Positions 47,663 to 58,040 of a DNA stretch of 64,000 nucleotides are shown piece by piece. Position 1 is the first letter of the stretch; each line of letters begins with the position of its first letter. Both the position numbers and the translations under genes were made by a program. The notes under the pieces were generated by a model. That model was not told the DNA's origin. It ran no database searches and saw nothing but the letters and a program-made list of their open reading frames with translations. Source of the DNA: Hyphodiscus hymeniophilus (Eukaryota > Ascomycota > Leotiomycetes > Helotiales > Hyphodiscaceae); the NCBI GenBank assembly GCA_016508695.1, contig VNKQ01000003.1, positions 2,356,001 to 2,420,000 of the forward strand, written 5' to 3'.

Positions 47663-49030
47663 TCACCGTATCTCGTAAGACCCCGCTCTTGTCATATATC
47701 TAACCCATTTCACAGAAGAATAATTACTCTTTTCAAAAACCTTCAAATACCTCACAAGTAGTCCTGAGCTCGTAAACATCAACAAACTGAAATTCAAGCT
47801 CAAAGGAGGTCTTGACCAAGCCTTCTGATTCGTCATGCTGGTCAATGTTGCCTCGGCACTGAGCACAAACTCGTTCTGTCCGGTAAATCTGGGGATCTTC
47901 CATACGATGTTATTCTCACTCGGCTCGTACTTGGCCTTGCCCTGCGTACATCTTTCCGTGATTCTAGCTGTATTCAAGGGTGTAGGGACTCGGATAACAA
48001 CGTTTGTAGCAAACAACTTGGGACCGTAGTTCGCTCTGATGGCTATGCTATACTCGACTTTTGTCTTTCCAACTTCGTTTACGATTGCATGAATCTTAAA
48101 TGGTAGGTTCACATTCTCCGTGGCTCGATATCGCATCAGTTCGAACTCGCCATCGGGAGGGATGAACGAGATGATTCGATCTGTATCGAACTTGCCCAGC
48201 TTCACACATTGATGGAATTGACAGTCTTCCAGCGTGACACTTCCAGCCGCTGCTTTGGTAGCTTTCGTGCCCATTCGGTTTCCAGAGGGGAGTGTGGATA
48301 AAGTGTCGCCATCGAGTAGCAGTCGATCATTCAAACCGAATTTGCATTCTGGTGTGCCAGAGAGATATGCGCGCATGACAATCTGCCCATTGACATCTGC
48401 TCGAAGGACGGTTCCTGTTGCTGACATGAGGAGGTTCACGTCTTCAATAACATCGACAAATGCTTCATTTTTGCGGTATTTGACATCTGCTTTCCGCCAT
48501 GAGAGTGCACCGGTCGCTTGCATTGTAATTTTTGCGGAGTCCTCCATTGTACGTTCTGACTTGACTCCTTCTGTTGTGATGTACATCTTCAGGGTATCCG
48601 TCTCTGTATTTTGGGGATATCCGAAGTCCAGAATCTCTGTGGAAGAAAGCAGTCAGCAGAGCAACACTTTGAAGGGTTAGATATCCAAAGTACCATCAAG
48701 GAGCTCGTAGACAAGCACGAAGTTATTCTTCACAGCCTCCTCATCGAACTTTCCAAAGTACCCTTTCCCCAGCGCTATCAGTCTGTACAGGAACTCAAAT
48801 ACCAGGGCAGCATTGGCATTGCTCTTCGTAATTGCGACCAGGTAGATATTTTCATGCTTTACATGGCTGAAAGTTGTGCTCCCTAATGTCAGGATTGGTG
48901 ATCGTACTTGCGCATTCGATATCACCTGTATTCGAAAGACGTCCGCAAGGCGTGGCCTGCAGTCATTTCGAAAAGCGCGGAATATAAGATTCTCTCCTTT
49001 CTGATTGAAGATCAGTATGCCGGACAGCAT
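47663..49030 (-). CDS. APM4: AP-2 adaptor complex mu subunit
   Basis: Two exons, 49030-48694 and 48636-47663, with a 57-nt intron that joins VYELLDE to ILDFGYPQNTETDTLK. The 436 aa is the normal length for AP-2 mu. N-terminal longin-like domain begins MLSGILIFNQKGENLIFR. The C-terminal mu homology domain contains GLNDRLLLDG, VTLEDCQFHQCVKLGKFD, RIISFIPPDGEFELMRYR and VKWVRYMTRAGSYEIR. The Lys-rich loop NRMGTKATKAAAG is a feature of the fungal mu2/Apm4 type rather than mu1. It acts in clathrin-mediated endocytosis by binding YxxPhi cargo signals. Confidence 0.95.
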
Positions 49031-49446
49031 CTTGACTACGATCGGAAATCGAAGGTTATTGTTGAGAGGGTTTGACGTTCGTAAGATGCTTGTTCGTGTG
49101 GGGAGCTCTTGAGCTTTGACAAAAGGTTGCCGTAGATTTCAAAGCTTACCGATAGGGGTCAAGAGCTGTGAGTCGGTAGGGTCCTCACACGCATGAGTAG
49201 GAAAGCTGGATGCATATCAGAGAGACTAACGTACCCTGAGCTCATCTATACAACGTTCATCGATCATTCTATGGAACCTACTCTGATATCATTGCCAGCT
49301 CCCGTCAAGTACGAGGAGCTTTCCAGAATCGAGTAGGTATGAGTAATTGCTAGCTATACACGAAAAGAGGTATTGACCAAAGATACCATGAAACAAAATG
49401 CATTACGCTCCATTCAAGATCCCATCGTCTATTCTATACACTGCTC
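49031..49446. other. Intergenic region
   Basis: About 415 bp between the APM4 start and the LSC1 stop. No feature seen apart from promoter and 3' UTR space. Confidence 0.5.
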
Positions 49447-50759
49447 TCAGATCATGTCGCGTCGTACAAACTCTCCATGCAACGTCTTTCCGAGCATAGC
49501 CGGACTTCTCTCCACGATGACACCAGCGGCCTCAAGCGCTGAGATCTTTGAGTCCGCACCTCCCTTTCCACCACTGACAATGGCACCTACAGATACTTAG
49601 CATACAATAGATAGTCACGGACACAGCCACTTACCAGCGTGACCCATTCTTCGTCCAGGTGGTGCAGAAATACCAGCGATAAAGCTGACAACTGGCTTCT
49701 TTGCGGTGTTGTATTCCTTCAAAAACTCGGCGGCATCTTCTTCGGCAGATCCTCCAATCTCTCCAATCATGATGATACCGTCCGTCTCCTCATCCTCTAG
49801 GAAGACCTTCAAGCAGTCGATGAAATTTGTGCCAGAGAAGGGATCACCTCCAATACCGACAACAAGAGATTGGCCAAGACCAGCTTGCGTTGTTTGATTC
49901 ACAGCCTCGTATGTCAAAGTTCCTGATCGAGAGACAATACCGATGCGTCCACGCTTGTGAATGAATCCAGGCATGATACCAATCTTGCATTGTCCTGGTG
50001 CAATAATACCTGGGCAGTTGGGACCAACCAATCGCGTCTTTCCTTGTGTCTTGAGGATATCGGTAATTCGGACCATGTCTAATAAGCATTAGGAACTGCC
50101 AAAAATTGATGCCTTGAGAAGACGTACCGTGTTGTGGAATACCCTCAGTGATGCTTGGAAATGTTTAGCTTTCGTTGGATCACATGCAATTTACTGTACT
50201 TACCAAACCACCAAAGGAATTTCAGCAGCAATAGCTTCCTCAATACCAGCTGCAGCAAGAGGAGGTCTGCCAATAATATCAGTCACAATTCCTTGCGAGA
50301 ATAGTTATCACTGAAGTTTTGCGTACGGGACGAAAATCGCTGAAGCCGTAGCTCCAGCCTGCTTCACCGCATCTGCGACATTGGCGAAGACCGGAAGACC
50401 AAGATGTGTTTGTCCAGCTTTCTTAGGATTCGTTCCTCCGACCACAGTAGTACCTAGATCCTCTATGAGACGTGTCTAGCTTCCATTCCTTCTTCATAAA
50501 AACGTACCGTACTCGATAGCCTGTTCTGCATGGAATCTGGATACTCTCGATTAGAACATGGCTCCTATAACACTTGAGTACACTTTCAGAGTACTTACGA
50601 TCCCTGCTTTCCGGTGAAACCTTGGTAGATAACCCGTGTATCCTTAGTGATTCGAAGGTTTTCCGCCGTCAAAGCATACGCAGAGGTCGACGTTGAATAG
50701 CCTTGTCTACGCAGGGCAGCTCGCATCGCAGGTTTGGCACATCTTGAGAAAGCCTGCAT
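49447..50759 (-). CDS. LSC1: Succinyl-CoA ligase alpha subunit, mitochondrial
   Basis: Seven exons: 50759-50599, 50536-50508, 50453-50327, 50266-50204, 50153-50128, 50078-49635, 49586-49447; 329 aa, the usual length. Two exons are tiny (29 and 26 nt). The N-terminus MQAFSRCAKPAMRAALRRQG is a mitochondrial presequence. The CoA-binding Rossmann motif YQGFTGKQGSFHAEQAIEYG spans exons 1 and 2. IFVPPPLAAAGIEEAI and CITEGIPQHDMVRI follow. The active-site His, phosphorylated in catalysis, is in GRRMGHAGAIVSGG (about 281). It makes succinate and ATP or GTP from succinyl-CoA in the TCA cycle together with the beta subunit LSC2. It is divergent from ELP3. Confidence 0.95.
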
Positions 50760-50972
50760 CTTGTCGGAGACAATTGATGTCAGGAGAGAAGGCGGATGGG
50801 GATTGGGTTTGAGAGAGCTCTGAACTTCAAGCTCTTGCAACTAAGCGGGATCCCACGTGACACTTGTAGATGACTAAGAATGCCGCAAGCTCGAAATAAT
50901 TCAGACACCCCACCAGAACGACTTCTTGACAAGCCCGTCCTCGATTCTACACATTTGTGGAAATCTGCTAAG
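50760..50972. promoter_or_regulatory. Short divergent promoter region LSC1/ELP3
   Basis: Only 120 bp separate the LSC1 ATG (50759) from the first ELP3 ATG (50880), or 213 bp from the second candidate ATG (50973). Both 5' UTRs and any control elements must fit here, so a shared bidirectional promoter is likely. No specific factor site is claimed. Confidence 0.6.
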
Positions 50973-52823
50973 ATGGCGACCGAAACTATGACCTTAACGG
51001 AACGGCAGAAGAAGCCAAAGGATCAAAATCTTCCTCCTGAGAACGAACGATACTTGAGAGCGTGCTCCGATATTGCGAGTGCTCTTGTCCAAGACCATGA
51101 AGCTCAGCAGGACATAACGAAGCCCAAGAAAGACGTCAATTTGAATAGCCTTCGATCGAAAATGTCCAAGAAACACAAACTGAGTAACATACCTCCGCTC
51201 ACTGCAATCATTGCTGCAATACCCGAACATTACAAGAAGTATATCCTTCCCAAGTTAATAGCGAAGCCTATAAGTATGCTCGTATTCAAGACTGTATGAG
51301 TTTTCCTGACTGTCCACAGGAAGTGCTTCAGGTATTGCGGTTGTGGCGGTTATGTGTAAGCCCCATCGTTGTCCTCATATTGCATACACTGGAAATATCT
51401 GTGTCTATTGTCCTGGTGGTCCAGATTCCGACTTCGAGTACTCGACCCAATCTTATACGGGCTATGAGCCCACGTCCATGCGAGCAATCCGTGCACGTTA
51501 CGATCCCTTCGAACAGGCAAGAGGCAGGGTCGATCAAATTAAGTCATTGGGGCATAGCGTAGACAAGGTTGAATACATTATAATGGGGGAACGTTCATGT
51601 CTCTACCGCAGTCTTATCGGGATGGCTTTATTTCACAACTTCACAACGCACTGAGCGGCTACCAAGGGAGCAACGTGGATGAAGCTGTTCAAGCAGGAGA
51701 AATGAGTAATATCAAATGTGTCGGCATAACCATTGAAACTCGACCAGACTATTGTCTACAACCACATTTATCTGCCATGCTCCGATATGGATGTACTCGG
51801 CTGGAAATCGGCGTACAATCTCTGTACGAGGATGTTGCTCGAGACACGAACAGGGGACATACTGTCGCCTCCGTGGCGGAGACATTTTGTCTTGCAAAAG
51901 ATGCTGGATTCAAGGTCGTCAGCCACATGATGCCAGATTTACCCAATGTGGGCATGGAAAGAGATTTAGATCAGTTCCGAGAATATTTTGAAAATCCAGC
52001 CTTTAGAACCGATGGCTTAAAGATTTACCCCACGCTTGTTATTCGAGGAACGGGTCTCTACGAGTTGTGGCGAACAGGAAGATACAAGAATTACACTCCT
52101 AATGCGCTCATCGATATCGTAGCTCGGATCCTTGCTCTAGTACCTCCCTGGACTCGAATCTATCGCGTGCAGAGAGACATTCCCATGCCGCTTGTTACTT
52201 CCGGTGTTGAAAATGGAAATCTACGAGAGTTAGCGTTGAGCAGGATGAAGGACTTTGGCACGACATGCCGCGATGTTCGAACGCGAGAAGTTGGCATAAA
52301 TGAAGTCAAGAACAAAATCCGCCCATCGCAAGTCGAACTTGTACGAAGGGACTACACTGCGAACGGCGGTTGGGAGACGTTCTTAGCGTACGAAGACCCG
52401 AAGCAGGATATTTTGATTGGCCTCTTGCGGTTGCGAAAGTGCTCTTCGACTCACACTTTCAGAGAAGAACTCGTCGGCCAACCTACAAGTTTGGTTCGTG
52501 AGCTCCACGTATACGGGTCCGCTGTGCCAGTCCATGCTCGCGACCCCAGGAAGTTCCAACACCAAGGCTATGGCACTCTTCTTATGGAGGAAGCTGAGAA
52601 AATTGCCAGGAATGAACATGGAAGCACTAAGATAAGTGTCATTTCAGGAGTAGGCACGAGAGATTACTACAGAAAGCTAGGGTATTGGTTGGACGGTACG
52701 CGCTTCGTGTTTGTCCCAATGTTACTGTTCGTGAATTAACATTAAGCAGGACCTTACATGAGCAAGCACCTGAAGCCACGAGATGATGAAGACACTGATG
52801 ATGATGGTGATGATGAGTTTTGA
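50880..52823 (+). CDS. ELP3: Elongator complex catalytic subunit ELP3, with a one-base frameshift
   Basis: Three exons: 50880-51273, 51320-52695, 52750-52823. Radical SAM half: RTASGIAVV-like entry, CKPHRCPHIAYTGNICVYC (4Fe-4S cysteines), GPDSDFEYSTQSYTGYEP. After the break: MSLPQSYRDGFISQLH, GITIETRPDYC, RLEIGVQSLYEDV. C-terminal acetyltransferase half: RELHVYGSAVPVH, HQGYGTLLMEEAEKIA, GTRDYYRKLGYWLDG. ELP3 makes the cm5U-type modification at tRNA wobble uridine 34. The frame changes at the G run 51585-51589: upstream reads VEYIIMG, downstream reads GGTFMSLP, and one G is missing relative to the conserved IIMGGTFMSLP. The exon sum is one short of a multiple of three. Start: ATG 50880 or, closer to orthologues, ATG 50973 (MATETMTL). 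Sequencing error is the simplest reading. Confidence 0.88.
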
Positions 52824-53547
52824 AGAACCGCCTTTACAAAGCATCACTCATAAAACTAAGGTCGAGACTGAGACTTTGGCGTCAACCGGAAATCGGTACG
52901 TCTCCAAAGCCGCAGCCATCCGAAGACTGTCAACAGACCAAAACTATACCAGCCGCACTACCCACCTGCCTGACTGATTGGCCGCAGAGTGTCTTCAGAG
53001 ATGCCAACGCCAAGTCAAAGGGAGGACCTGTGAAACAGGATAATTGTTGTCGATGAAAAATGGAGAGACATGGCTGCCCGTTCGGGTGTCTTCGGATATC
53101 CAGCATTAAGTGATCGAAAGACTGGCCAAAGGACCCTAGTCAAAGACCCTATGAGCACATTCATCACCACAAAGATAGTACAATAGCATTGTTCTTCCCT
53201 CGATGGATATCGTCATTCAAGAAAGACGGCAATATAGATCATACCTCCTTGTTCAGTCCCTTTGTTATGTCTCTTTGTCATTTATTAAATACCTGCTCGG
53301 TGTGCCCCTGAGTATTCGGAATTGTGCGAGGAATGACTGCAAATTGTGTCCCAGAAACGGTTGTCCATCAAAGCGATAACGTGAACAGTATGGCCACCTC
53401 TGTGAACAGCAAGTGCTGGTCCAGCATATAGTCGGGCTACGACATGTTTTAGGGGAATGTCAGAGCGAACTACAAAATTCAACCACCATCCCTACCCTCA
53501 GAAACCTCGTTTTCCGAACACCGGAAGTTCAGTGATTCGATTCCAGC
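52824..53547. other. Intergenic region
   Basis: About 720 bp between ELP3 and the C2H2 gene. Short frames only, no recognisable content. Confidence 0.5.
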
Positions 53548-54216
53548 ATGGATTACCAACACTCTGACGAGTATAGCGAGAATGCACATGCAATGAATAT
53601 AGACGCTGGTTATTATACGGCCCGTGAGGTAGCCAATGATTGGTATCTTTTTGAAAACATTCCATTGTTGCATCCAAAGACCAAATCCACGCGAACTTAC
53701 GAAAAGCAGGGCAAGAATTGGGGCTCATCTGCTTCCTTGCCACACCACCAAAAAGATATGTTACCATGCAACTTTGCAGGATGTGACAAAGTGTTTGGAA
53801 ACAGAACTGCTCACAAGTTCCACACCGACTACCACAACAGCGATTTCCCATGCCACAAGTGCAAACTTCACAACAGGGATTACGAAACCTTGAAGTCTCA
53901 CTATTTCTACACTCATCCCTACGACACCGTCCCACGTCAAGTCACCAGGGGAGCTGTATCTCACGACTGCACAAGATGCGACTTGCATTTTACCTCCACC
54001 CACGATTTGGAGTATCATCGTACCAACAAGCATCAAACGATTGAGTGCTCGGATTGCAAGAAGTCGTTCTTCCGACATTCTGATGTTGTGATGCACAAAG
54101 TATCTGCTCATCCTGGCCTTCGTCGCAAGTGCAAGGAGTGTCAGGAGGGCTTCACATTCAAGAACGAGCTTGAAGAACATGTCCAGCAGTACCATACATC
54201 TAATAATTTAGATTAA
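53548..54216 (+). CDS. C2H2 zinc-finger protein
   Basis: Single exon, 222 aa from ATG 53548. About 70 residues of polar N-terminus with no domain are followed by five consecutive C2H2-type fingers: LPCNFAGCDKVF...H...H; FPCHKCKLH...H...H; HDCTRCDLHF...H...H; IECSDCKKSF...H...H; RKCKECQEGF...H...H. Tandem fingers with short linkers suggest nucleic-acid binding, most likely a transcription factor, though several linkers differ from the classical TGEKP. No nuclear signal is obvious. The target is unknown. Confidence 0.8.
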   Translation: MDYQHSDEYSENAHAMNIDAGYYTAREVANDWYLFENIPLLHPKTKSTRTYEKQGKNWGSSASLPHHQKDMLPCNFAGCDKVFGNRTAHKFHTDYHNSDFPCHKCKLHNRDYETLKSHYFYTHPYDTVPRQVTRGAVSHDCTRCDLHFTSTHDLEYHRTNKHQTIECSDCKKSFFRHSDVVMHKVSAHPGLRRKCKECQEGFTFKNELEEHVQQYHTSNNLD

Positions 54217-54893
54217 AGCCTGCATATCAATCTCTGCTTTACTATTAATGTCTTGACGAGCGAAACGAGACCAGTGGCTCGGATTGAAGACTTGACGTCG
54301 AGATTTGTTCTGGTTTGAGAGGTAAGTCGACCTTTGCATTAATCTGTACATACAAAAACAATGCGATATGCACTGTTCTCCTAAAAAATAACCATCTGAT
54401 AACTTAATCTCGTAAGTGATGTGAAATGTTCGATATTCCAAAACTGTGCGTGAAATGGTTTTAAAACAGTGTCCCATGTATGGTGATCTACGGGATTCTA
54501 CGAGCATCAAACCTCTTTGCACCCAAGTGCCTCGAATAAGGTCGCTGTCCAACATCAAATCATGGCATGTAAAGCCTCCCCACAAGCTCGTAGTAGCCAT
54601 CGTCCGCTGGGTCAGAGCAATTGGGCTATCGCCGTCTCTCAATATACAGACGAGAAACTGGCCTGGTGAAGCTTTACAAGTCAGTACTTACTACGTTGTA
54701 GTGAAACTGTTTTGAAGAAAGCTTGTTATAGCTGAATTGCTGTATGGCCTAACAGAGCACTTGACTGAATGGCGATGAGAGTCAGGGGTGACTAGGTGAG
54801 GTCTACTGGCCGCACGATCATAAGCTTAACCGAATGAATCAGTAATACTTTAGCACAAAATCGTGGCGGGTGGAGAATGGGTCCAATCATACA
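54217..54893. other. Convergent intergenic region
   Basis: About 680 bp between the C2H2 gene (+) and the SDR locus (-). A 144-aa minus-strand frame (54208-54642) has no recognisable content and is probably chance. Confidence 0.45.
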
Positions 54894-55958
54894 TTATAAC
54901 CTGGCCTTATGTGTTTTGGTAGCCCCCAGCTTTGTACTATCTGTCCTCCTTCCCTCATCATCTTGCTCAGCGACCGTCAAATCTGGCATTTTCGCTGGCA
55001 TTATCCTCCTTGGAACAGCCCCAGGAACGACGGAATACTTCGAGAAATCTGTGACACCCTCATACTTTCTCAAGAAGTCCTCATCCAGTTCTAATAACCC
55101 ATTGACTCTCTTCGCTGGGGCGCGGAGCATTGCCAAAATCGCATCGGAGTAAATGGTCGGCTTCCTGAGATCTTTTATGGCCTCTTGATCAGTCTTTGTC
55201 ATTTACTCTGTGGCTGCTGATTCAATGGACTATGGGTGATATTAGTTTCAGCCTCGATGAATGGATAAATATGAACATACCGAAGCAGGCCATATACTGG
55301 TAATAGCCATATCCTTCCCTCCCTCCCTCTCAAAATCCACCGCTAACCCTTTAGTTAGAACACTCATCCCCACCTTTCCCATAGCATACGCCGTCTTTCC
55401 CCTGAAGAACCTCGAATAAATCGGCGGAGACACAACGATAATTCTCGCTTTCCATGCTTGATTCTTGAAATGCGGCAAGCAAGCCTGGACAGTGCCGTAT
55501 AAACCCTCGGGTTGACCCGTTGCATGAGCTGGAATCGCTTCATAGGCGTGTTCTCCACCGATGCCCACCATACTGCCCCGCTGTTGTAATTCAGGACGTC
55601 GATGCGGCCGTATGGCTCGATGGTCTCATCAACCATTTGCTGCACACTGTCAGAATCTCGCGTGTCGACTGCGATGGCGGTGGCTTCTCCGCCTGCTTCA
55701 CGGATCTCGCGTTCCACGGTGCTGGTTGTAGAAGCTTGAGAATTGGGGTCTGGAGGAAAGGGTTTGGTCGCGAAGGCATCGCTGGTGGATTTTGCTGCTA
55801 CAACAACTATACACAATCAGCGACCGCTCAACAGGATTCAGGCAGCACCAGAATCCACACTTACTGGCGTATCCATTCTTCGCAAGATCGACAGCAACTT
55901 GACGCCCAATTCCCGGCGATGCTCCCACAATGAGCGCAACTGGTTGGAATTCAACCAT
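54894..55958 (-). pseudogene. HSDL2-like short-chain dehydrogenase, disrupted
   Basis: Recognisable along its whole length. Exon 1 (55958-55865) has ALIVGASPGIGRQVAVDLAK (NAD(P) loop). Exon 2 from 55806 has YAIVVAAKSTSDAF, IAVDTRDSDSVQQM and IDVLNYNSGAVWW, then IIVVSPPIYSRFF and the catalytic YAMGK (YxxxK). A third exon from 55229 has SIESAATE, then EAIKDLRKPTIYSDAILAML and a C-terminal SKYSVVPGAVPRR segment. This matches HSDL2-type SDRs, often peroxisomal or mitochondrial. Two lesions: the frame slips by one at GGG 55504-55506, between NPR and GLYGTVQACLPHF, and an in-frame TAA lies at 55203-55205 directly before MTKTDQEA. A functional enzyme would need both to be absent, so it is a likely pseudogene unless both are sequence errors. 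Confidence 0.75.
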
Positions 55959-56827
55959 CTTAAAGCCATTTATGTCAGTTCGTACAATGCGGTTCTAGGA
56001 TAGATATAATCGGTGCTTTGAGAGCTGTTATCAAATTTTCTTGAGGCCATTGTCCGCAAGCTTTTATTGTTAATGAAAGTAGCTTGTGAAAGAAGAGCTC
56101 GGTGAGGCTGAGGCTCACTAATCGTTAGCCCGAGGCTGTTGAGCCGAGCGAGGTTGTGCCCTACAAGCTGCGGCCGTATCACCTCTGTTGCTTACTTACG
56201 TGTTCCTTTCAATACTCTTGGTGCTACTTGACCACATTAGAGTAATTACGGCCATATGTTTGTTCCCATTGAAGAGTCTATATCAGCAAAGTCATAGCTG
56301 CAGGCTGAACGAATTGGACCTGTAGACTCCCCTTACAAGCCACAAGCCGTGGAAGATCCCATTGGACCCTGTTGTTCGTCCTCGATTCGTGATTATAGGG
56401 GCTTCAGACCTTTTAAGCGTCGTGAGAGGTAATTTGGTTGCTACCTGGACTTGTGTATGTCCTCGTTCCCTCTTATTCGTTGCTGCGGTGTTGTGGGTTT
56501 GTATGATGATTTACCTCTCTCATTGAATCCATGCCGATATTCACCCGGGCCTTCGCTAACCCTTTGTTTAGTCTCCTTTTACAGTTACATATGTATTAAT
56601 GACCCTCAAAGAACTGCGTAATTTTAGCAGGCCATGAAGTCGCAATCAAGTAAGCTGCCTGTCTCACCCTCTGATTCTATTCTGACAGAATGAAGTTTCA
56701 TCAAAGAAAACCATACATCTCTACGACCCCTCGAAATCAATCGAAATGGCGCCTATCAAGACCATCGTCATGGCCCGAGACACTACAGTAAGATGTCGAC
56801 AGTGATTTTGTTTCGACAATGACTCTG

Positions 56828-56867
56828 TGTCGACAGGCGCTGTTGTCGACAACAGCGCCTGTCGACA
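56828..56867. repeat. Perfect 40-bp palindrome without spacer
   Basis: Centred between 56847 and 56848 on GTCGAC. All twenty base pairs match; the first mismatch is 56827 against 56868. Both ends and the centre carry GTCGAC (SalI site), and a fourth GTCGAC lies at 56793-56798, with a related TTCGAC near 56811. Zero-spacer palindromes of this length are uncommon and can extrude as cruciforms. Confidence 0.95.
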
Positions 56868-57071
56868 GCATTGCGCACGACTTCAAGGATACTGACTACT
56901 CCGCTGGTCTCAATTTGTGTCAACCCCATGAGGGCTTGCAATATAGTAAATTCTTCGTCTTCGAGTAGACGCCAATAAGCATTCTTATTGGCAGAAGTCC
57001 AGTCGATAGGCTTTTCGCGCCTGTAATCGTAGACACGGATTCTCAGACCTTGGTGTATCGATGGGACTTTT

Positions 57072-57180
57072 GACAAACTCGCGCAGGCAGCCCGCGGTCC
57101 CAATGTAGCGATCTTCTACAATAGCAATCCAGTAGCAAAAGAAGCCGTTCAGACTTTGGCAGCAAAGTATGGCGTCAAAG
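57072..57180 (+). pseudogene. Fragment of a short-chain dehydrogenase gene
   Basis: The plus strand reads DKLAQAARGPNVAIFYNS and onward to KEAVQTLAAKYGVK, followed by a GTAAAC donor-like site. This is the second beta strand and helix region of classical SDRs (sorbitol/mannitol-dehydrogenase-like), with phase and splice site in the usual place. The glycine-rich loop that should precede it is absent. An ATG with MAPIKTIVM, a typical SDR start, lies about 300 bp upstream at 56745. No acceptable continuation downstream was found. Probable relic, perhaps split by the segment that carries the 40-bp palindrome. Confidence 0.4.
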
Positions 57181-58040
57181 GTAAACTTGAGACGAGGTTA
57201 TGAAGTCCTGGCCGCTCGTCTTTCAATGCCTGAGTTGCTGATCTGAGGGTTTTGCACGACATGTCTGTCAGCATTGGAGTAGTGCACTTGTGGTTGAGCC
57301 GAGACGGGAGTCGGGTGCTGGACGGGTTGCGTCTAGACAGGCGTGAAATTCTTTGCAACTACCACAACGCAGGTGGTCATTCCTTTTCGTACAAGCCCGA
57401 CCCCGAGGATGGTGTACTGTCCCCAGACAGTTTTAAAGGAAGCTTGGAATACATTGGTGTCTCTGTGAGGGACTCCTTAAATAGGGCAGCATATTGTGCG
57501 TGGGCATTCATCTTCCAACGATCCATGGACTGGCAGTACGTGCAGAAATTGTTACAGTAGGAGAGCTTTCTGCTGAGTGTGCAGCGGTCTCAACCACCTT
57601 GATTGTCATATATACTGTCATTAAGCCTGCGACCCCTATCATCAGCGGCCATCGAATTGAGGTCGGCAAATGGGCCACGTACGACCAGTTTTACGGTTCG
57701 AGTGATATGTTAGGTATAGTTATTTTTCTTCTTGCTGCCGCTTGCCAACCTAATAGTCTTAAGTATCCTCAGCGTTCGAAGCCTTTGATTCGGAAGTCAA
57801 TATTTTTACCCTCACATCCCGTCCCTTTAAAGATGGGATCCATCATAGAAAAGTCCTGCGGATTTTATTGCCGGCGGGCGTATTATTCTCTTCAGCTTCT
57901 TCAGCTTCTTCAGCTATGCCTTTTGACCAAGAACCAAAAACTCGACGAGGATGCCTTTTGCATAGACATGTGATTCAAACCTAACTGGAGAAGGTAGAAA
58001 AGTCCTGGTATCATGATCCATATTCATACATACGTATCCA

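Larger units (their letters stand above)
55959..58040. other. Gene-poor region with palindrome and SDR relic
   Basis: 2.1 kb between two minus-strand loci. It contains a 40-bp palindrome and a short SDR-like segment, both listed separately. Other open patches (57252-57560 and 57494-57973, plus; 56783-57103, minus) do not join into a gene. GCTTCTTCA units repeat at 57895-57912. Confidence 0.45.
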
